Assembly: GCA_033032865.1 (NCBI GenBank)
Contig: JAWHQI010000004.1
Span: 27,510,001 to 27,574,000 of the forward strand
Length of the DNA stretch: 64,000 nucleotides
Reading direction: 5' to 3'
Origin: Dactylorhiza incarnata
Lineage: Eukaryota > Streptophyta > Magnoliopsida > Asparagales > Orchidaceae
The position numbers were made by a program, and so were the translations under genes. How positions within the stretch are numbered: the stretch's first letter is position 1; every line of letters starts with the position of its first letter. Below, piece after piece: positions 9,649-20,205 of the stretch. A model generated the notes under the pieces. The model did not search any database, was not told where the DNA came from, and saw only the letters and a list, made by a program, of their open reading frames with translations.

Positions 9649-11133
9649 ATGGCATCTCATGATCTCGCTTCAACTAGTGGAGAAATTTTTTGTGAAGAGG
9701 AAAAATCACTTGCACCACCTTTATTTGAAGTGACAAATTATAAAGGATGGAAAATCTTAATTGAAAAATTTATTAAAACCTTAGACATCGAAGTTTGGAA
9801 TTTAGCAATAGCAAGACCCGCAAATGAATCAAATAAAAAAGAACTTCAATTAAATGCAAAAGCTAAACACTATTTATTTTGCGGTCTATCAAATGAAATT
9901 TTCAAATTAATATATTGTTTCTCAAGTGCATATTATGTATGGCATTTTCTTGAAGAAATTTATGATTCTACAGGTATGGAACAATCGCAAGAACCGGAGA
10001 ATACGCAAGCATGCACAACTCTTCAAGAATGCCCTCCTTATGACGAATCAATGGAGCACACATCAAAAGAAAGAGATGAAGAAATCTTACTTTTGGAAGA
10101 GGAGTGCCAAGAAGAAGACAAAGGAACAATATGTTCAAATCCTCCCTCATCCAAAAGCAATGTAAGGAAATCAAATTCTATCTTTTGTACTTCTATCTCT
10201 TCATTACAATTGCTTCAAACTACAAAGCGAAAAATTAAGAAATTTAAAAATGCTAATAAACATTTGCGCTTAGAAAATAAAAATTTTAAGGCAAAAATTA
10301 ATGAAAAATCAAATTTATCTAGTTCTACACATTGCTCCTTAGTAGAAAACACCACAATTTGTGTAGAATATAATGAATTAAAAGAAAAGCACAAGAAACT
10401 TGAAAAGGATTTTATTTTAGTAAAAGAACAAAATGAAAAATTATGTTTAGAAAATTCATCTTTGATAAATGATTGTGCTAAGTGTAAAGAATATAAAATG
10501 GAAATTAAAGAGATGGATGAAACATTTGATGAATATAGAAACAACTATCAAGATCATATTGATTCAATTGTTTCCATTCTTAAAAATAGCACAATCGCTT
10601 ATAATAAAGCTAGACATAATTTAATGATTAAAAATGATGAATTAAAAACTAAAATCAACTTGCTTAAGGAAATCATAAAGAAAAACTCTCAAAACATACA
10701 ATCTCAAGATAATGCAAAATCCAAAAGCAAGTTGAATATGATTTCTTATAAGTTGAACAAGCCAAGCAATAGAAATAACAAACCTCAAAAGATTGAAAAT
10801 GAAATTCCAAAATACAATCATTACTATCATTTACAACATCAATCTTCTCCCAACATAAAATTAAATGCTCACAAATTTCCTATGAACAACACTTTTAATA
10901 ATCATTACAATCATAATCATCAATATAAAGATAATCTCAATGGAAATTTGATGAATAAGAATAACATTAAACCAAGGTTTGAATGGAGGCCTAAAATTAA
11001 AAATGAAACATTCACTTCACATGAAAGGACTCATTCATCTTTGTCTTCACAAAAATCATCACGATGCATTTGGGTACCCAAAGGAACCATCACTCATGGT
11101 CCTCTTTGGATACCTAAATCTCTTGTCCATTAG
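9649..11133 (+). CDS. gag: Intact Gag-like protein of D without a zinc knuckle
   Basis: This 494-residue frame starts 35 bp after the PBS at MASHDLASTSGE, the same start motif as the Gag of F. Residues 1-110 form a divergent Gag N-terminal domain (PPLFEVTNYKGWKILIEKF). An acidic stretch (about 130-170) is followed by a long lysine-rich coiled coil (about 185-355) and an Asn/His-rich tail with many NHN repeats. The end carries CIWVPKGT and LWIPK, segments normally found just before protease in Sirevirus polyproteins. There is no CCHC motif and no enzyme. The intact length amid decayed neighbours suggests youth or selection. It probably co-assembles with Gag from an autonomous relative (inference). 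Confidence 0.85.
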   Translation: MASHDLASTSGEIFCEEEKSLAPPLFEVTNYKGWKILIEKFIKTLDIEVWNLAIARPANESNKKELQLNAKAKHYLFCGLSNEIFKLIYCFSSAYYVWHFLEEIYDSTGMEQSQEPENTQACTTLQECPPYDESMEHTSKERDEEILLLEEECQEEDKGTICSNPPSSKSNVRKSNSIFCTSISSLQLLQTTKRKIKKFKNANKHLRLENKNFKAKINEKSNLSSSTHCSLVENTTICVEYNELKEKHKKLEKDFILVKEQNEKLCLENSSLINDCAKCKEYKMEIKEMDETFDEYRNNYQDHIDSIVSILKNSTIAYNKARHNLMIKNDELKTKINLLKEIIKKNSQNIQSQDNAKSKSKLNMISYKLNKPSNRNNKPQKIENEIPKYNHYYHLQHQSSPNIKLNAHKFPMNNTFNNHYNHNHQYKDNLNGNLMNKNNIKPRFEWRPKIKNETFTSHERTHSSLSSQKSSRCIWVPKGTITHGPLWIPKSLVH

Positions 11134-12644
11134 GTATCATCAATTGCATGAAGTAGAATCCTTTCAAAATGAAATATACAAAGTTCTACTTCATGATATG
11201 CTTTCATGTCTTTTTATTTTCTTATTTTTCTTATTTCTTTTGAACTATCATGTCATGGTCATCCTATACAATTTTGAAAATATGATCTTATCTCTTACAA
11301 GATCAATATGTTTATAAAATCAAATTGATCAAAATTCCAAATCATATTTTATTTTGATGACCCATCTTTTATTCTTATATTCATTGCTTCTAAATATCTT
11401 ATATTACCCATATGAATCAAACTCTAAATTTGCTATAAGATATTTCAAATTAAATCCGGTTACTAGATTTTTAGCCTTCACCAACAAGTGGATAAAATTC
11501 TGAATTTGCTATGAGATATTTATCTAGATTAAAAAGAAAAACACATAAGACATATTGAAAGATTAATTGTCATAAATATTGATTCCATACGCACCACCAT
11601 GATCTATTGATATCTTTTGCTAAAACTTTCTAAAATCATAATTCATATCAAGAATCATCTATCACATTTTATATAATGACAATTGGTATTATAATTGCTT
11701 ACTATGGTTGGTATATTATGTGTGTATTGTGATTTATTTCTAGTTTAGACCTTTGAATCATTTTGATATCAAATCAAATAGAATTGTCACTCCATTCTAG
11801 GTCTCTAAGTTGAAACACAATCAAAACTTGGTATAACATTAATCTCAAATTTATCATTCTAACATTGCCACCTAAAGAATATTTGTGTCTATGTTAGGCT
11901 TTATTTGTTTACCAAGATATACAGGCTGGGTATTCTCATCTAGGGCTTATCCATAGTATGATTGTGCATGAACATTATTATTAATCTCTAAAATCATGCA
12001 TATTTGATTTGTTCAAACATGATATCTTGGGTTTTCATTTCCTATTTTTTAAGTTATAAGCACAAGTCTTTAGAAAAGTCAAAATGATAACATAAGTAAA
12101 TATATCTCATGCAATGATTATTTTGTCAAGTCATATAAGAAATCGCTTACGTTTCATGCAATTTGGACCATCCAAAACATCTCCTAAAAATCTGCAACTT
12201 CAGCATGGAACTACTATTGGGACACCTAATCAAGACCACCAATCAAAATTTCTAAAATCCTAAAAAATCGTTCACTGTCTCCCGCGCTAGCGCTACCGCA
12301 GGCGCTAGCGTCCATGTTCATTTTTCTGTATTTTTTAAATTTCTAAAAATCCCTTAAAATATATAAATCTATATTTTCTACTTAGTTTTGCACTTCTGTG
12401 TTTCTTTATTTTTTGAAAAATCAAATACAAAACTACAAAAACCAAATTACAAAAAATATGTTTTGTTTTTTCGCTTGTGTTGTTTCCTTTATTTAAAGTT
12501 CATCTTTATGCAAAAATAAAATATAAAAATTACAAAAGCAAAAATTACAAAAATATGCTTTTATTTGTAAAAATCAACTACAAAAATATAAAACAAAACA
12601 AAAACAAGTATCAAAATTATTCTTCTGAACTTAACTTTTCTATG

Positions 12645-12740
12645 TATCTTGCGAAAGGGTCATTTGGGCTATCATCCCATCATATCACCTAGTACCGAGC
12701 GAACCTCTCACAAGGTAGCCCTCCGGAAGTCGAAGATCAA
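12645..12740 (+). repeat. Island shared between D and the LTR of Gypsy K
   Basis: From GAAAGGGTCATTTGGGCT to CCGGAAGTCGAAGAT this stretch is clearly similar to 52053-52138 in the K LTR, and it is missing at the equivalent place in F. It contains a small hairpin with loop CTCACA: arms CCT/AGG here, CCC/GGG in K. Confidence 0.7.
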
Positions 12741-13202
12741 TTTTATAAGTTCAAACTTTAAATAAAAATTATTTTTCAAAAATATCTGTATGGACTTTAT
12801 TGTAAAAATCAAGCATGAGTTAATCTATTATTCAAAACTTCTATAATGTTGCAATTTATCTTTTCAAACTACTTTGAACATTGTTTTCATCATGCTTAGA
12901 TATGTCTATTAATATGTGCATAAATTATATTGAAAAAGTTGTGTAGAACTATGCGTAGCATGCCTCTAAGTATGAGTAATGTTTTATGTTTGATAATGAT
13001 TGCAATTCACACACTTATTTTGGCATTGTCTACTTATGTGTTTAATCTAAGAATGTTTGTGTATGTTTTGTAATAGTACAATGAATTAAAATTGCACAAG
13101 TATCTTACCTACACAACCTTTATTTGCACTTATAAAAGTTAAGAAAAGTGGTTATCTTTTTCATAAATTATATTGGTTTGCAAAAGAAGTGTATTCGGAG
13201 AA

Positions 13203-13490
13203 CTTTGTACAAAACAAAATCATAAAATAAAGTGACAAAGATAACTCCACCAAGCACTACTTGAACCTCCAGATAAGTCTTAATAAGCGTTGTGAGGTTG
13301 AGCACCTTGGAAAGAATAATAAAGTATCTTGTGCAAACCATAACTTTCTTTCAAAATAAAAACCACTTATTCTTAAGTACACCGGATCACAATAAAAATC
13401 AATCTTGAAGAATAAAATTATGTGATCCCCCAAGCACTACTTTGCACCCTGATAAGTCTTGATGAGCATTGTGTGTGCAGAGCACCTTGG
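13203..13490 (+). repeat. Hairpin domain in the D 3' untranslated region
   Basis: This is the counterpart of the domain in A. The 61-bp hairpins lie at 13250-13310 (inner arms AACCTC/GAGGTT at 13264 and 13294) and 13430-13490 (CTTTGCAC against GTGCAGAG, one wobble pair). A GGATCAC/GTGATCC pair lies between them. Confidence 0.75.
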
Positions 13491-15172
13491 TAGTTGTACA
13501 TTTTTCTTTGTGCATTGAAGTGAGTAGAAGTAAAATTATTTGTGTTTTATTGTGCTCTTTACTTTACATATTACTTGTATTTTTGATTAAAACATTTGCT
13601 TACTCTATTCAAAATACACTTTTATGCACATCATTATCTTCCATAACACTTCTTCTCATGAGTATTGGATCCTAATGCTAATTCTATACTACTCTTTATT
13701 TATGAAATGCACTAGATAACCTAGCATGCTTTCTACAATGTTTGGTATGTTTTGAAATTATGAATTAAAGTAACATTGTAGTAATCTCTTTTTGAAAAGA
13801 TTATTTCATGCTTGGTTACTGTATTGTCAAAAAAAAAAATTTAAATGCAAAATGATTTACAAAAACATCTTCTTCTTGAAATTAAACTCATATATCTTTT
13901 TATGAACCATCATTGATTACCATAAGATGTTTTTTGTACTTCTATATGTCTTCCGCATCATAACCATATAATTGTTTTACCTTGCACTTTAATACTTATT
14001 TAAAATCTTTCATCTTGTGTGCATCATCACTTGATTCTTCAAATTCCTTTCTTGCAACAAGTGGTAGACTTTCTTGGTAAACTTTATATTGGTTGAATAT
14101 TTTTTGCTTATAACTCTGATCTATTTCTATTCTAAACACTCCTCCAACAAGTGAAATATTGCTTATAAAACATCTCTTTTTAACTTAAACTCTTATTTAG
14201 TATTATGATGTTTCTTTTTTGAAATCTTCCGCAATACTCAAACTCTGATTCATTCATGAATTTCAATATAGCTATGTGACTTTTATTTCAAAAATTCAAA
14301 TAAAAATATAAACCCATATGCTATGATATTTCCCATTAGATTTAAATGCTTAATGTTTCCAATAATTGTTATCCATGACTTCATTTCTCACCATAGCGGG
14401 GGCGTAGGGTTGTAGACATTAGATAACCTTATCTCTAGTCATGTCTTGTCCTTAACCGGGGAGGGTTCCAGTGGGGCCTTGCGAGGCACTGGGGGAAAAG
14501 AGTGCTAGGTTATGTTTTTGTCTAGTGTTTGCATATGGGATTAACACCCCAACCTACGACATGTTTGCAGCTCATCATGCCCATCCGTCACTTAGTACGG
14601 GGCTAGGGTGTTGATATATTGTCTGGATAGATTGGTTACTTGGAAATCATGATTGTTTTTAGGCTTAAAATTCTTATTTAAAGGGGAAATTATTATTTTT
14701 TGCTTAAACTCTGATATATAAAAGGGGGAGAACTACAAACAAAAGGGATAAAATAAGTCATAACTCTGATCATTTTCAATGAAAGACAAGTCTAAAACTC
14801 CTTATCATTTACTTAAAAAGCTCAATCATGCCTTCTCTTTTATTTACACATTTTTTTGTGCTTTGTTTCCCTACCCACTTTTGCTAAAAACAAAGGGGGA
14901 GAACTAACATGATAAAATGCAAAAGGGGGAGAAGTAACAATGATAAATGTTATCCGCTATCATAAAACCAACATTTCAGTTGATAACATACATATTAAGG
15001 GAGCATTCACATAGGGGGAGCTTATATTTAGGGGGAGCAATTCTAAATGCTAAAATCAATAATCATCCTAAAGTCATCACTCTCACACACACACAAGTAT
15101 AGTCTCATCATGCTTATTTATTAATGCTTTGATTTATCATTAATTGATTTGTTATTATCAAAAGGGGGAGTT

Positions 15173-16282
15173 TGTTGGAACATGGTCTTCCGCATCTCCT
15201 AGGTTTGAGAATAACAAATCTTATGTGTATTTGATCTTGTGTGTTCAAGTGTGCAGGTTAGCATAGTCCACATGACTCAAGGAGTACTCATGATGTCTGC
15301 CCCCAAAATTGAGGCCACAATTCGAAGAGGCTCACTAGCGCCGGCGGTAGCGATAGCGCCCGGCGCTAGCATTGATTAGCTCGATTCCGGCGGCATTTTT
15401 AGAAGGAGCTAGCACCCGGCGATAGCTACTAGCGCTGGCAGTAGCATGGCGCACAAGAGGCATAGAGCAAATTGTTGCCACGGATGGGAGATTCGACCGA
15501 GCAAGATCATTCCTAATCCGGGCTAGCGCCGATGGTAGCGCTAGCGCCGGCGGTAGCGTAAAGGCTATAAATTGGATGCTTTGGCTCCAAATTCTTCATC
15601 CTCATCCAATCCCAAACTCCAAAGCTTCATGCCACAGCAGAGAGAGGAAGATTCAGAGCGATACTTCCACAATTCCATAAAGCCTTAAGGAGATCAGTGG
15701 AGAAGATTTCAACACGCGTCATCATCGTGACGAAAGACCGCATCAACTACGATCATATTCTGCGTCTTCGTCTACTTCTCCAAGAGATCCAAATAGAGGG
15801 AGTTTTTATATTATTGTCTTTTTCATTTCACATCTTTTCTTGTAATCGTTTAAGTGAAATCGCCTCGTGTTGGCGACTAGGTCTGGGGTAGGACTTAGGG
15901 CTGAAATTCGCCTCGTGTTGGCAACTAGATCTAGGTTAGGTCTAGGGGGTGCTCGAGGCCTTTCTGGGGATAGATTGGCTAGAGCGGCTTGAGGCCGTAT
16001 CTGGGGAGAGATCGGCTAATGCCAACCGGTTTGTGGGGATACGAGTCGGTATAGAAAACGAAAAAGAATTTTTATTAGTCGCCTCCGATTTCTAGCGTCA
16101 TAGAAATCAAGTTTTGTAAAACAGTATTTGATATTAATAAAGCATATCTCTTTATTATTGTTTTACTTGATGTCTCTTTATTAATCTTGCAATATTCCGA
16201 AGTTTTTCTAAATATAATCTAAAGTTTTTGAAAACCCTTATTCACCCCCCCCCCCCCTCTAAGGGCGCCGACCGATCCAACA
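15173..16282 (+). repeat. 3' LTR of D
   Basis: The LTR is 1110 bp and collinear with the 5' LTR. Its TATA box is at 15565-15572, CG boxes at 15328-15556 and C run at 16246-16258. It is directly preceded by AAAAGGGGGAGTT and followed by the GGAAG duplication. Confidence 0.93.
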
Positions 16283-16754
16283 GGAAGGTCGGCGTCAAGA
16301 TCGTCAAGATCCGTCGAGTCGTCGTTTGAAATCGAGGCAAGCGCGGTTTTTTGGGTGATCATATTCTTGTGATGATCTTTTTCCTAGAAATTTGTGGTAG
16401 TTCCAGGTTTCTTTTTTTTTCTTCTGAGTATATCATCAGATTTCTGTATTTCTTTTCCATTTTCATCTCTTTTAGGAAATTTTATGAGTATATAATTCTT
16501 GCAGAAATCTGTTTCTGCTTAAGCACATAAATAAATTATTTCTTCTATAGTGAATTTATTCTTGTTTGAGTAAAATGTTTCCAAGAAAAATCTGAGTGTT
16601 AGACCCCTTCCAAGAGCTATGTAATTTGATGAATAAATCTGTTGTTGAATAATCTGATTTGACTCTAGGTAAGTTCTAGGAAAGCTGTAGCTTTTACCTT
16701 GCCTGTAACTATAAAATCCTCACAAAATTTTTTGCCTAAGTCAAAGTTGGTGTT

Positions 16755-16990
16755 TTTGCCGTCGATCGACGGGATGACGAGCCGTCCTATCGATCAGCGG
16801 CTTTAGATGGGGAAAATTGCTTCCCCGAATCATTTAAGTCAAAATCGATGGGACTTCCCTTAGATCGGCAGGACCTCCCGTTGATCGACGAGACAGCCTG
16901 TCGATCGGCGGCAGCATCGGGAAAATTGCTACCCTGTGTCATTAAGTTGGATTCTACGGGGCTTCCTGTCGATCGACGGGAGCACCCACC
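16755..16990 (+). promoter_or_regulatory. GTCGATCGACGGG box cluster in the C LTR
   Basis: GTCGATCGACGGG and shortened forms (TCGATCGGCGG, TTGATCGACGAG) recur about eight times in 235 bp on both strands. The core TCGATCGA is palindromic. The layout resembles the CG boxes of the Copia LTRs in this window, but here it is in a Gypsy element. Confidence 0.6.
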
Positions 16991-17307
16991 GATTTTTCTT
17001 TATTCTTCCCATTAGAGCAGTTTTTTGCTCTATTGTTTGCTTTTGGTTGGATTATTATGCCTAGTGATGAGGTATTTACTCTTTTTTTAGTCTTTCTGGT
17101 CGTATAGTGGGAAAGATTCCCTTGATTTCCACTTGACTCTTCTTGTAATATTGTGAATTCTTTCAGTTAGTGTACTGACTTTTCCAGCTGTTTGGAAGTA
17201 CTTCTTTGGTTATTCCAAGGTAAGAATTACCTTAGGATTCTTTTGTCTTGGCCTGATTTGCCACCTTTAAAATGACAAACCAAGTAAAGTTATAAATTGG
17301 CATAATT

Positions 17308-17595
17308 TATAGACTGTAGAGTGGGTGGATATGGTAGGACCCCACCACAGTAGTTTTATAGTTTGGAGAGTTGGTGGATCTGGTAGGCCTCCACCACAGT
17401 AGTTTTGTAGACTGGAGAGTGTGTGGATATGGTAGTCCCCCACCATAGTAGTTTTGTAGAATAGAGAGTGGGTGGATATGGAAGTCCCCAACCACAGTGA
17501 TTTTTAGACTGGAGAGTGGGTGGATATGATTGGCCTCCACCACAGTGGCTTTTATACTGTAGAGTGGATAAGTATAATGGACCTCCACCTCAGTT
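17308..17595 (+). repeat. 49-bp minisatellite with internal inverted arms
   Basis: Six imperfect units of about 49 bp follow the pattern GAGAGTGGGTGGATATGG, about 10 variable bases, then CCACCACAGTAG and a T-rich end. In most units GGTGGA or GTGG pairs with TCCACC or CCAC across the variable part, so each unit can fold. It lies downstream of the box cluster in the C LTR. Confidence 0.8.
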
Positions 17596-18189
17596 CTTTC
17601 TTTTAACTTATCATTTAAGCAACTTGGTATGGTTTTGGCCCCTTCTTGGATACCCTTGTTTCTTGGGTTACATTTTAATCATGTCTGAACTTTGTTCGTT
17701 GACTTTACTACTCCTGATTGCACATTGCTCCTGTTATTTAATATTGTTCTTATTAATACTGTTACTTGCTCCCTTTTGGGTTGACGCATTCTTTTCTTTT
17801 GAGTGCCCCAGGTTCAGGTTCAGGTCAGTAGCTGCTGCAAGTGGTGGAGTTGTGTTGTCTGGTCCACGGTAGTGGATCTTCCTTTCCTTCTTGGTAAGGA
17901 GCAGTCTTGAATGTTGCTGCCCTTTCATCGCCTTGTGGGATTTTGTAAGTTATAGGATCCCATAAGGTTGTTGTTTTCATTATACTTGCAGGTTGCTACT
18001 ACTTGTTCTACTTTTTAGGAAGATAGATGTTGCTCTCTGGGAAATTGTGTACTTGTTGTGAATATTACCCTCAATGTTCCCTTGATTTGAAGAATCATCA
18101 CACTCAATGCTAAGTATAAGTTGTATTTGATAAACCCTATTTCATCTCATGACTATGCAGGGTTAGCTTATTCCAAGATGGAAAAAAAG

Positions 18190-18529
18190 TTCAGTGGTTT
18201 ACTGCCAAAACTGCTGAGACAAGTTCTCAGTCTCAGCTGAACCGCTGAGACATGGCCAGGAGCTGCTGAGAAGGTGTCTGGGCCAGCTGAGCTGTAGATA
18301 GAGGGAAAATGCTGAGACAACTGTCTTCTCACTGGATCTGTTGGGATGGATCAGTAGTAGCCATTGAGAATGGAAGCTCTCTCAGCCCAACCGCTGAGAC
18401 AGATTCAAATGTTCTGGCGGGTTTGCTTTTGCCGCAACACATTGTAAAGCAAGATAGGATGTTCCAATCACCTCCATGCTGTGTCAGGAGGATATCTGAT
18501 AGCCAATGAAGTCTGGAGGAGTATAAAAG
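18190..18529 (+). promoter_or_regulatory. CTGAG box cluster, CCAAT and TATA of the E LTR
   Basis: Repeats of GCTGAGAC and its complement (for example AACCGCTGAGACA) cluster at 18190-18412. AGCCAATGAAG (about 18500) and GTATAAAAGA (18521-18530) then form a standard promoter layout. Confidence 0.7.
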
Positions 18530-18854
18530 AATCATTTAGGGCTTTGTAAAAGTACTCTCACTCACTAAAGAAGAAAAAGACTACTTTTCCATTGATGACA
18601 ACCTAGAAAGTTTTCTCTCCCTGCTTCCTGAAGCTGAAAAGGAGAGAAAAGATTGCTCTTCTTGTGTGATTGAAGAAGAGCAAATTGGTCCATACTCATC
18701 TACTGAAGTGGAGGATTATAGAAAGCCAAGATTGAAGTTGTTGTTCTCTTGCCAGCTTCAAATCTGCAACAGAAGAACAAGACCTAAAAGATTATCTATT
18801 GTGTCTTCTATTGAAAGCATTATCTTTATTACTTTCTGTAGGAATATTATATGT

Positions 18855-19085
18855 TCTGAGTTTTTAGGGCTTTTGCCTGAGCTTATAGGGTTGTTTGTGC
18901 CTGAGTGTAGAGCTGAGAGTTCAGCTTTAGTGTAGGGTCTTAATGGAGACCGGAGGTAGGACCTCTTGATAGTTCTGAGCTTGTAGGGCAGTTGTGCCTG
19001 AGGTAGGGCTGTTGAGCCTGAGGTAGGGTTTGGGAAAACCTGAGAGATCCCGAGGGATCTGTGTTGTAAGCTCTTGGAGCTGAGA
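18855..19085 (+). repeat. Hairpin array in the E LTR
   Basis: Units between CTGAG and TAGG linkers carry arms GGC/GCC, AGCTGA/TCAGCT, GGTCT/AGACC, GGCA/TGCC, GGCT/AGCC, GGTTT/AAACC, AGATCC/GGATCT and AGCTC/GAGCT. A few units are degenerate. It is homologous to the array in H but with different arms at the same places. Confidence 0.75.
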
Positions 19086-19299
19086 TTGGAGGTGTTGGCC
19101 TTGTCTAACTCATTGTTAGAAAGGTGAAGGGGGAAAGAGGACTACTCAAGACACCCTATCTTGAGGAACTTCTATAAACACTAGTGTGCTTTCTGTGTGC
19201 TTTCTTTATTTCTAAACAAAGAGACCTATTCACCCCCCCCCCCCCCCACCACCACCACCACTCTAGGTGATTATGACTACATCCTTATAAACTATCAAG

Positions 19300-19310
19300 T
19301 GGTATCAGAG
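19300..19310 (+). other. Primer binding site of E
   Basis: TGGTATCAGAG lies two bases after the LTR end and complements initiator tRNA-Met. Confidence 0.9.
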
Positions 19311-19378
19311 GTAAGTTGGTCAACAAGGACATAACTGTCTGACCAGATCCTATAAAGGAGTAGTTATAACCGAATCCA

Positions 19379-20205
19379 ATGGCCTCCTCTAGATTGTTGA
19401 AGGAGATGAGATCTATGAAGTTGCCCATATGAAACAAAGAAAACTTTGGCATATAGAAGCAAAGGGTTAGGTTGTTTATGGAAGCATCAGACCCAAGGAT
19501 CTACATCACTGTAAAGCAAGGGCCTTTCACTTTTCAAACTTCCTCCACCATTGAATCAACTAGGAGAGTGGCCAAGAACTTAAATGACTTGACCAAGGAT
19601 GAACATACACTATTCACAATGGACAAAAGGGCCCAAAACATCATTGTCAATGTAATTAATGACTCCACCTTTCAGAAGGTGGTGCACTGCACAACTACTA
19701 AGGAAATGTGGGATACACTAGTGGTGTATATGGAAGGGACAACTGAAGTGAGGGATGATAGAAAATCACTCCTCAATCAAGAATATGAAGCTTTCAGGTA
19801 GCTGAGCCAGAAAAGCATTTCCATCTGCTATGAAAGGTTCTTTAGGATAGTCAATGAACTAAGAACCTATGAAAGGGTGTTTAGTGACTATGAGCTTAAT
19901 GACAAGTTCCTAAGATCTCTAACTAGAGACTGGGACACAAAGATATATGACATAAGAGAAGTGGCCAAGATAGGTGAAACACCCACTCATACATTATTTA
20001 GGAAGCTGCTCTCTTATGAGATGCATTTGTCTGCAAGGAAGGAAGATGACACTTCCTCAAGGGCTCATGCAAGGGAGAGATCTGTTGATCTCAAGGCTGA
20101 CAACTCCAAGAAGAGCAAAGCTAGGATGGTGTCTCCTCCAAGAAGGAGTGCTGAATTTGAGAAATCTGAGAACAACACCTCAGACAGCTCTTCTTCTGAT
20201 GAGGA
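19379..20205 (+). pseudogene. gag: Gag of E, part 1
   Basis: The start is MASSRLLKEMRSMKLPI, about 70 bp after the PBS. A UBN2-type Gag domain follows (WDTLVVYMEG, SLLNQEYEAF, LNDKFLRSLTRDWD), then a basic linker and a serine/acidic stretch up to SDSSSSDE. Three nonsense codons lie in it (two within the first 25 codons, one after YEAF at about 19800); the last is CAG to TAG when compared with H. The frame is interrupted at 20206 by F and resumes at 29824. Confidence 0.85.
20201..20205. repeat. Target-site duplication of F, left copy
   Basis: GAGGA at 20201-20205 corresponds to GATGA at 29819-29823. One base differs, and the intact gag context in H supports GAGGA as the original. Confidence 0.8.

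Larger units (their letters stand above)
11134..15172 (+). other. Long 3' non-coding region of D
   Basis: About 4 kb of AT-rich sequence without a credible gene. It holds one CG box (about 12288-12312, near CGCTAGCGCTACCGCAGGCG), an island shared with Gypsy K (12645-12740), the hairpin domain (13203-13490), a GC-richer island (14394-14640) also present in A, and polypurine tracts from 14890 to 15172. The box lies where env-bearing Sireviruses carry extra boxes, which may mark a lost env region (inference). Confidence 0.8.
8492..16282 (+). mobile_element. Complete non-autonomous Sirevirus D (gag-like ORF only)
   Basis: The 7791-bp element has both LTRs (8492-9600 and 15173-16282), a PBS, one intact gag-like frame (9649-11133), about 4 kb of untranslated sequence, a polypurine tract, and a perfect GGAAG duplication. 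No protease, integrase, reverse transcriptase or RNase H is present. The LTRs and 3' region match F, which encodes gag-pol, so D would depend on F-like elements for enzymes. The LTRs differ at a modest number of sites, suggesting a fairly recent insertion. Confidence 0.93.
16288..18053 (+). repeat. 3' LTR of Gypsy C, second segment
   Basis: The C LTR resumes directly after the GGAAG copy (AGGTCGGCGTCAAGATCG). It holds a cluster of GTCGATCGACGGG-like boxes (16755-16990) and a 49-bp tandem repeat (17308-17595). The right end is cut at 18053 by Copia E, so the CA terminus is missing. No gene is seen; apparent frames over the tandem repeat are products of its periodicity. Confidence 0.75.
18054..19297 (+). 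repeat. 5' LTR of E
   Basis: The LTR is 1244 bp, TGTTGTGAATATTACC to AAACTATCA. Boxes with CCGCTGAGAC/CTCAGC lie at 18190-18412, a CCAAT motif at about 18502, TATAAAAG at 18522-18529, a hairpin array at 18855-19085 and a C run near 19233-19248. A CAC-rich simple repeat follows the C run. Confidence 0.88.

Noticed and set aside
17267..17588. Repetitive minus-strand reading frames with STHSL/WWGP-like repeats
   Set aside because: They follow exactly the 49-bp minisatellite of the C LTR (49 is not a multiple of three, so the frames rotate) and have no start context or homology I recognise.
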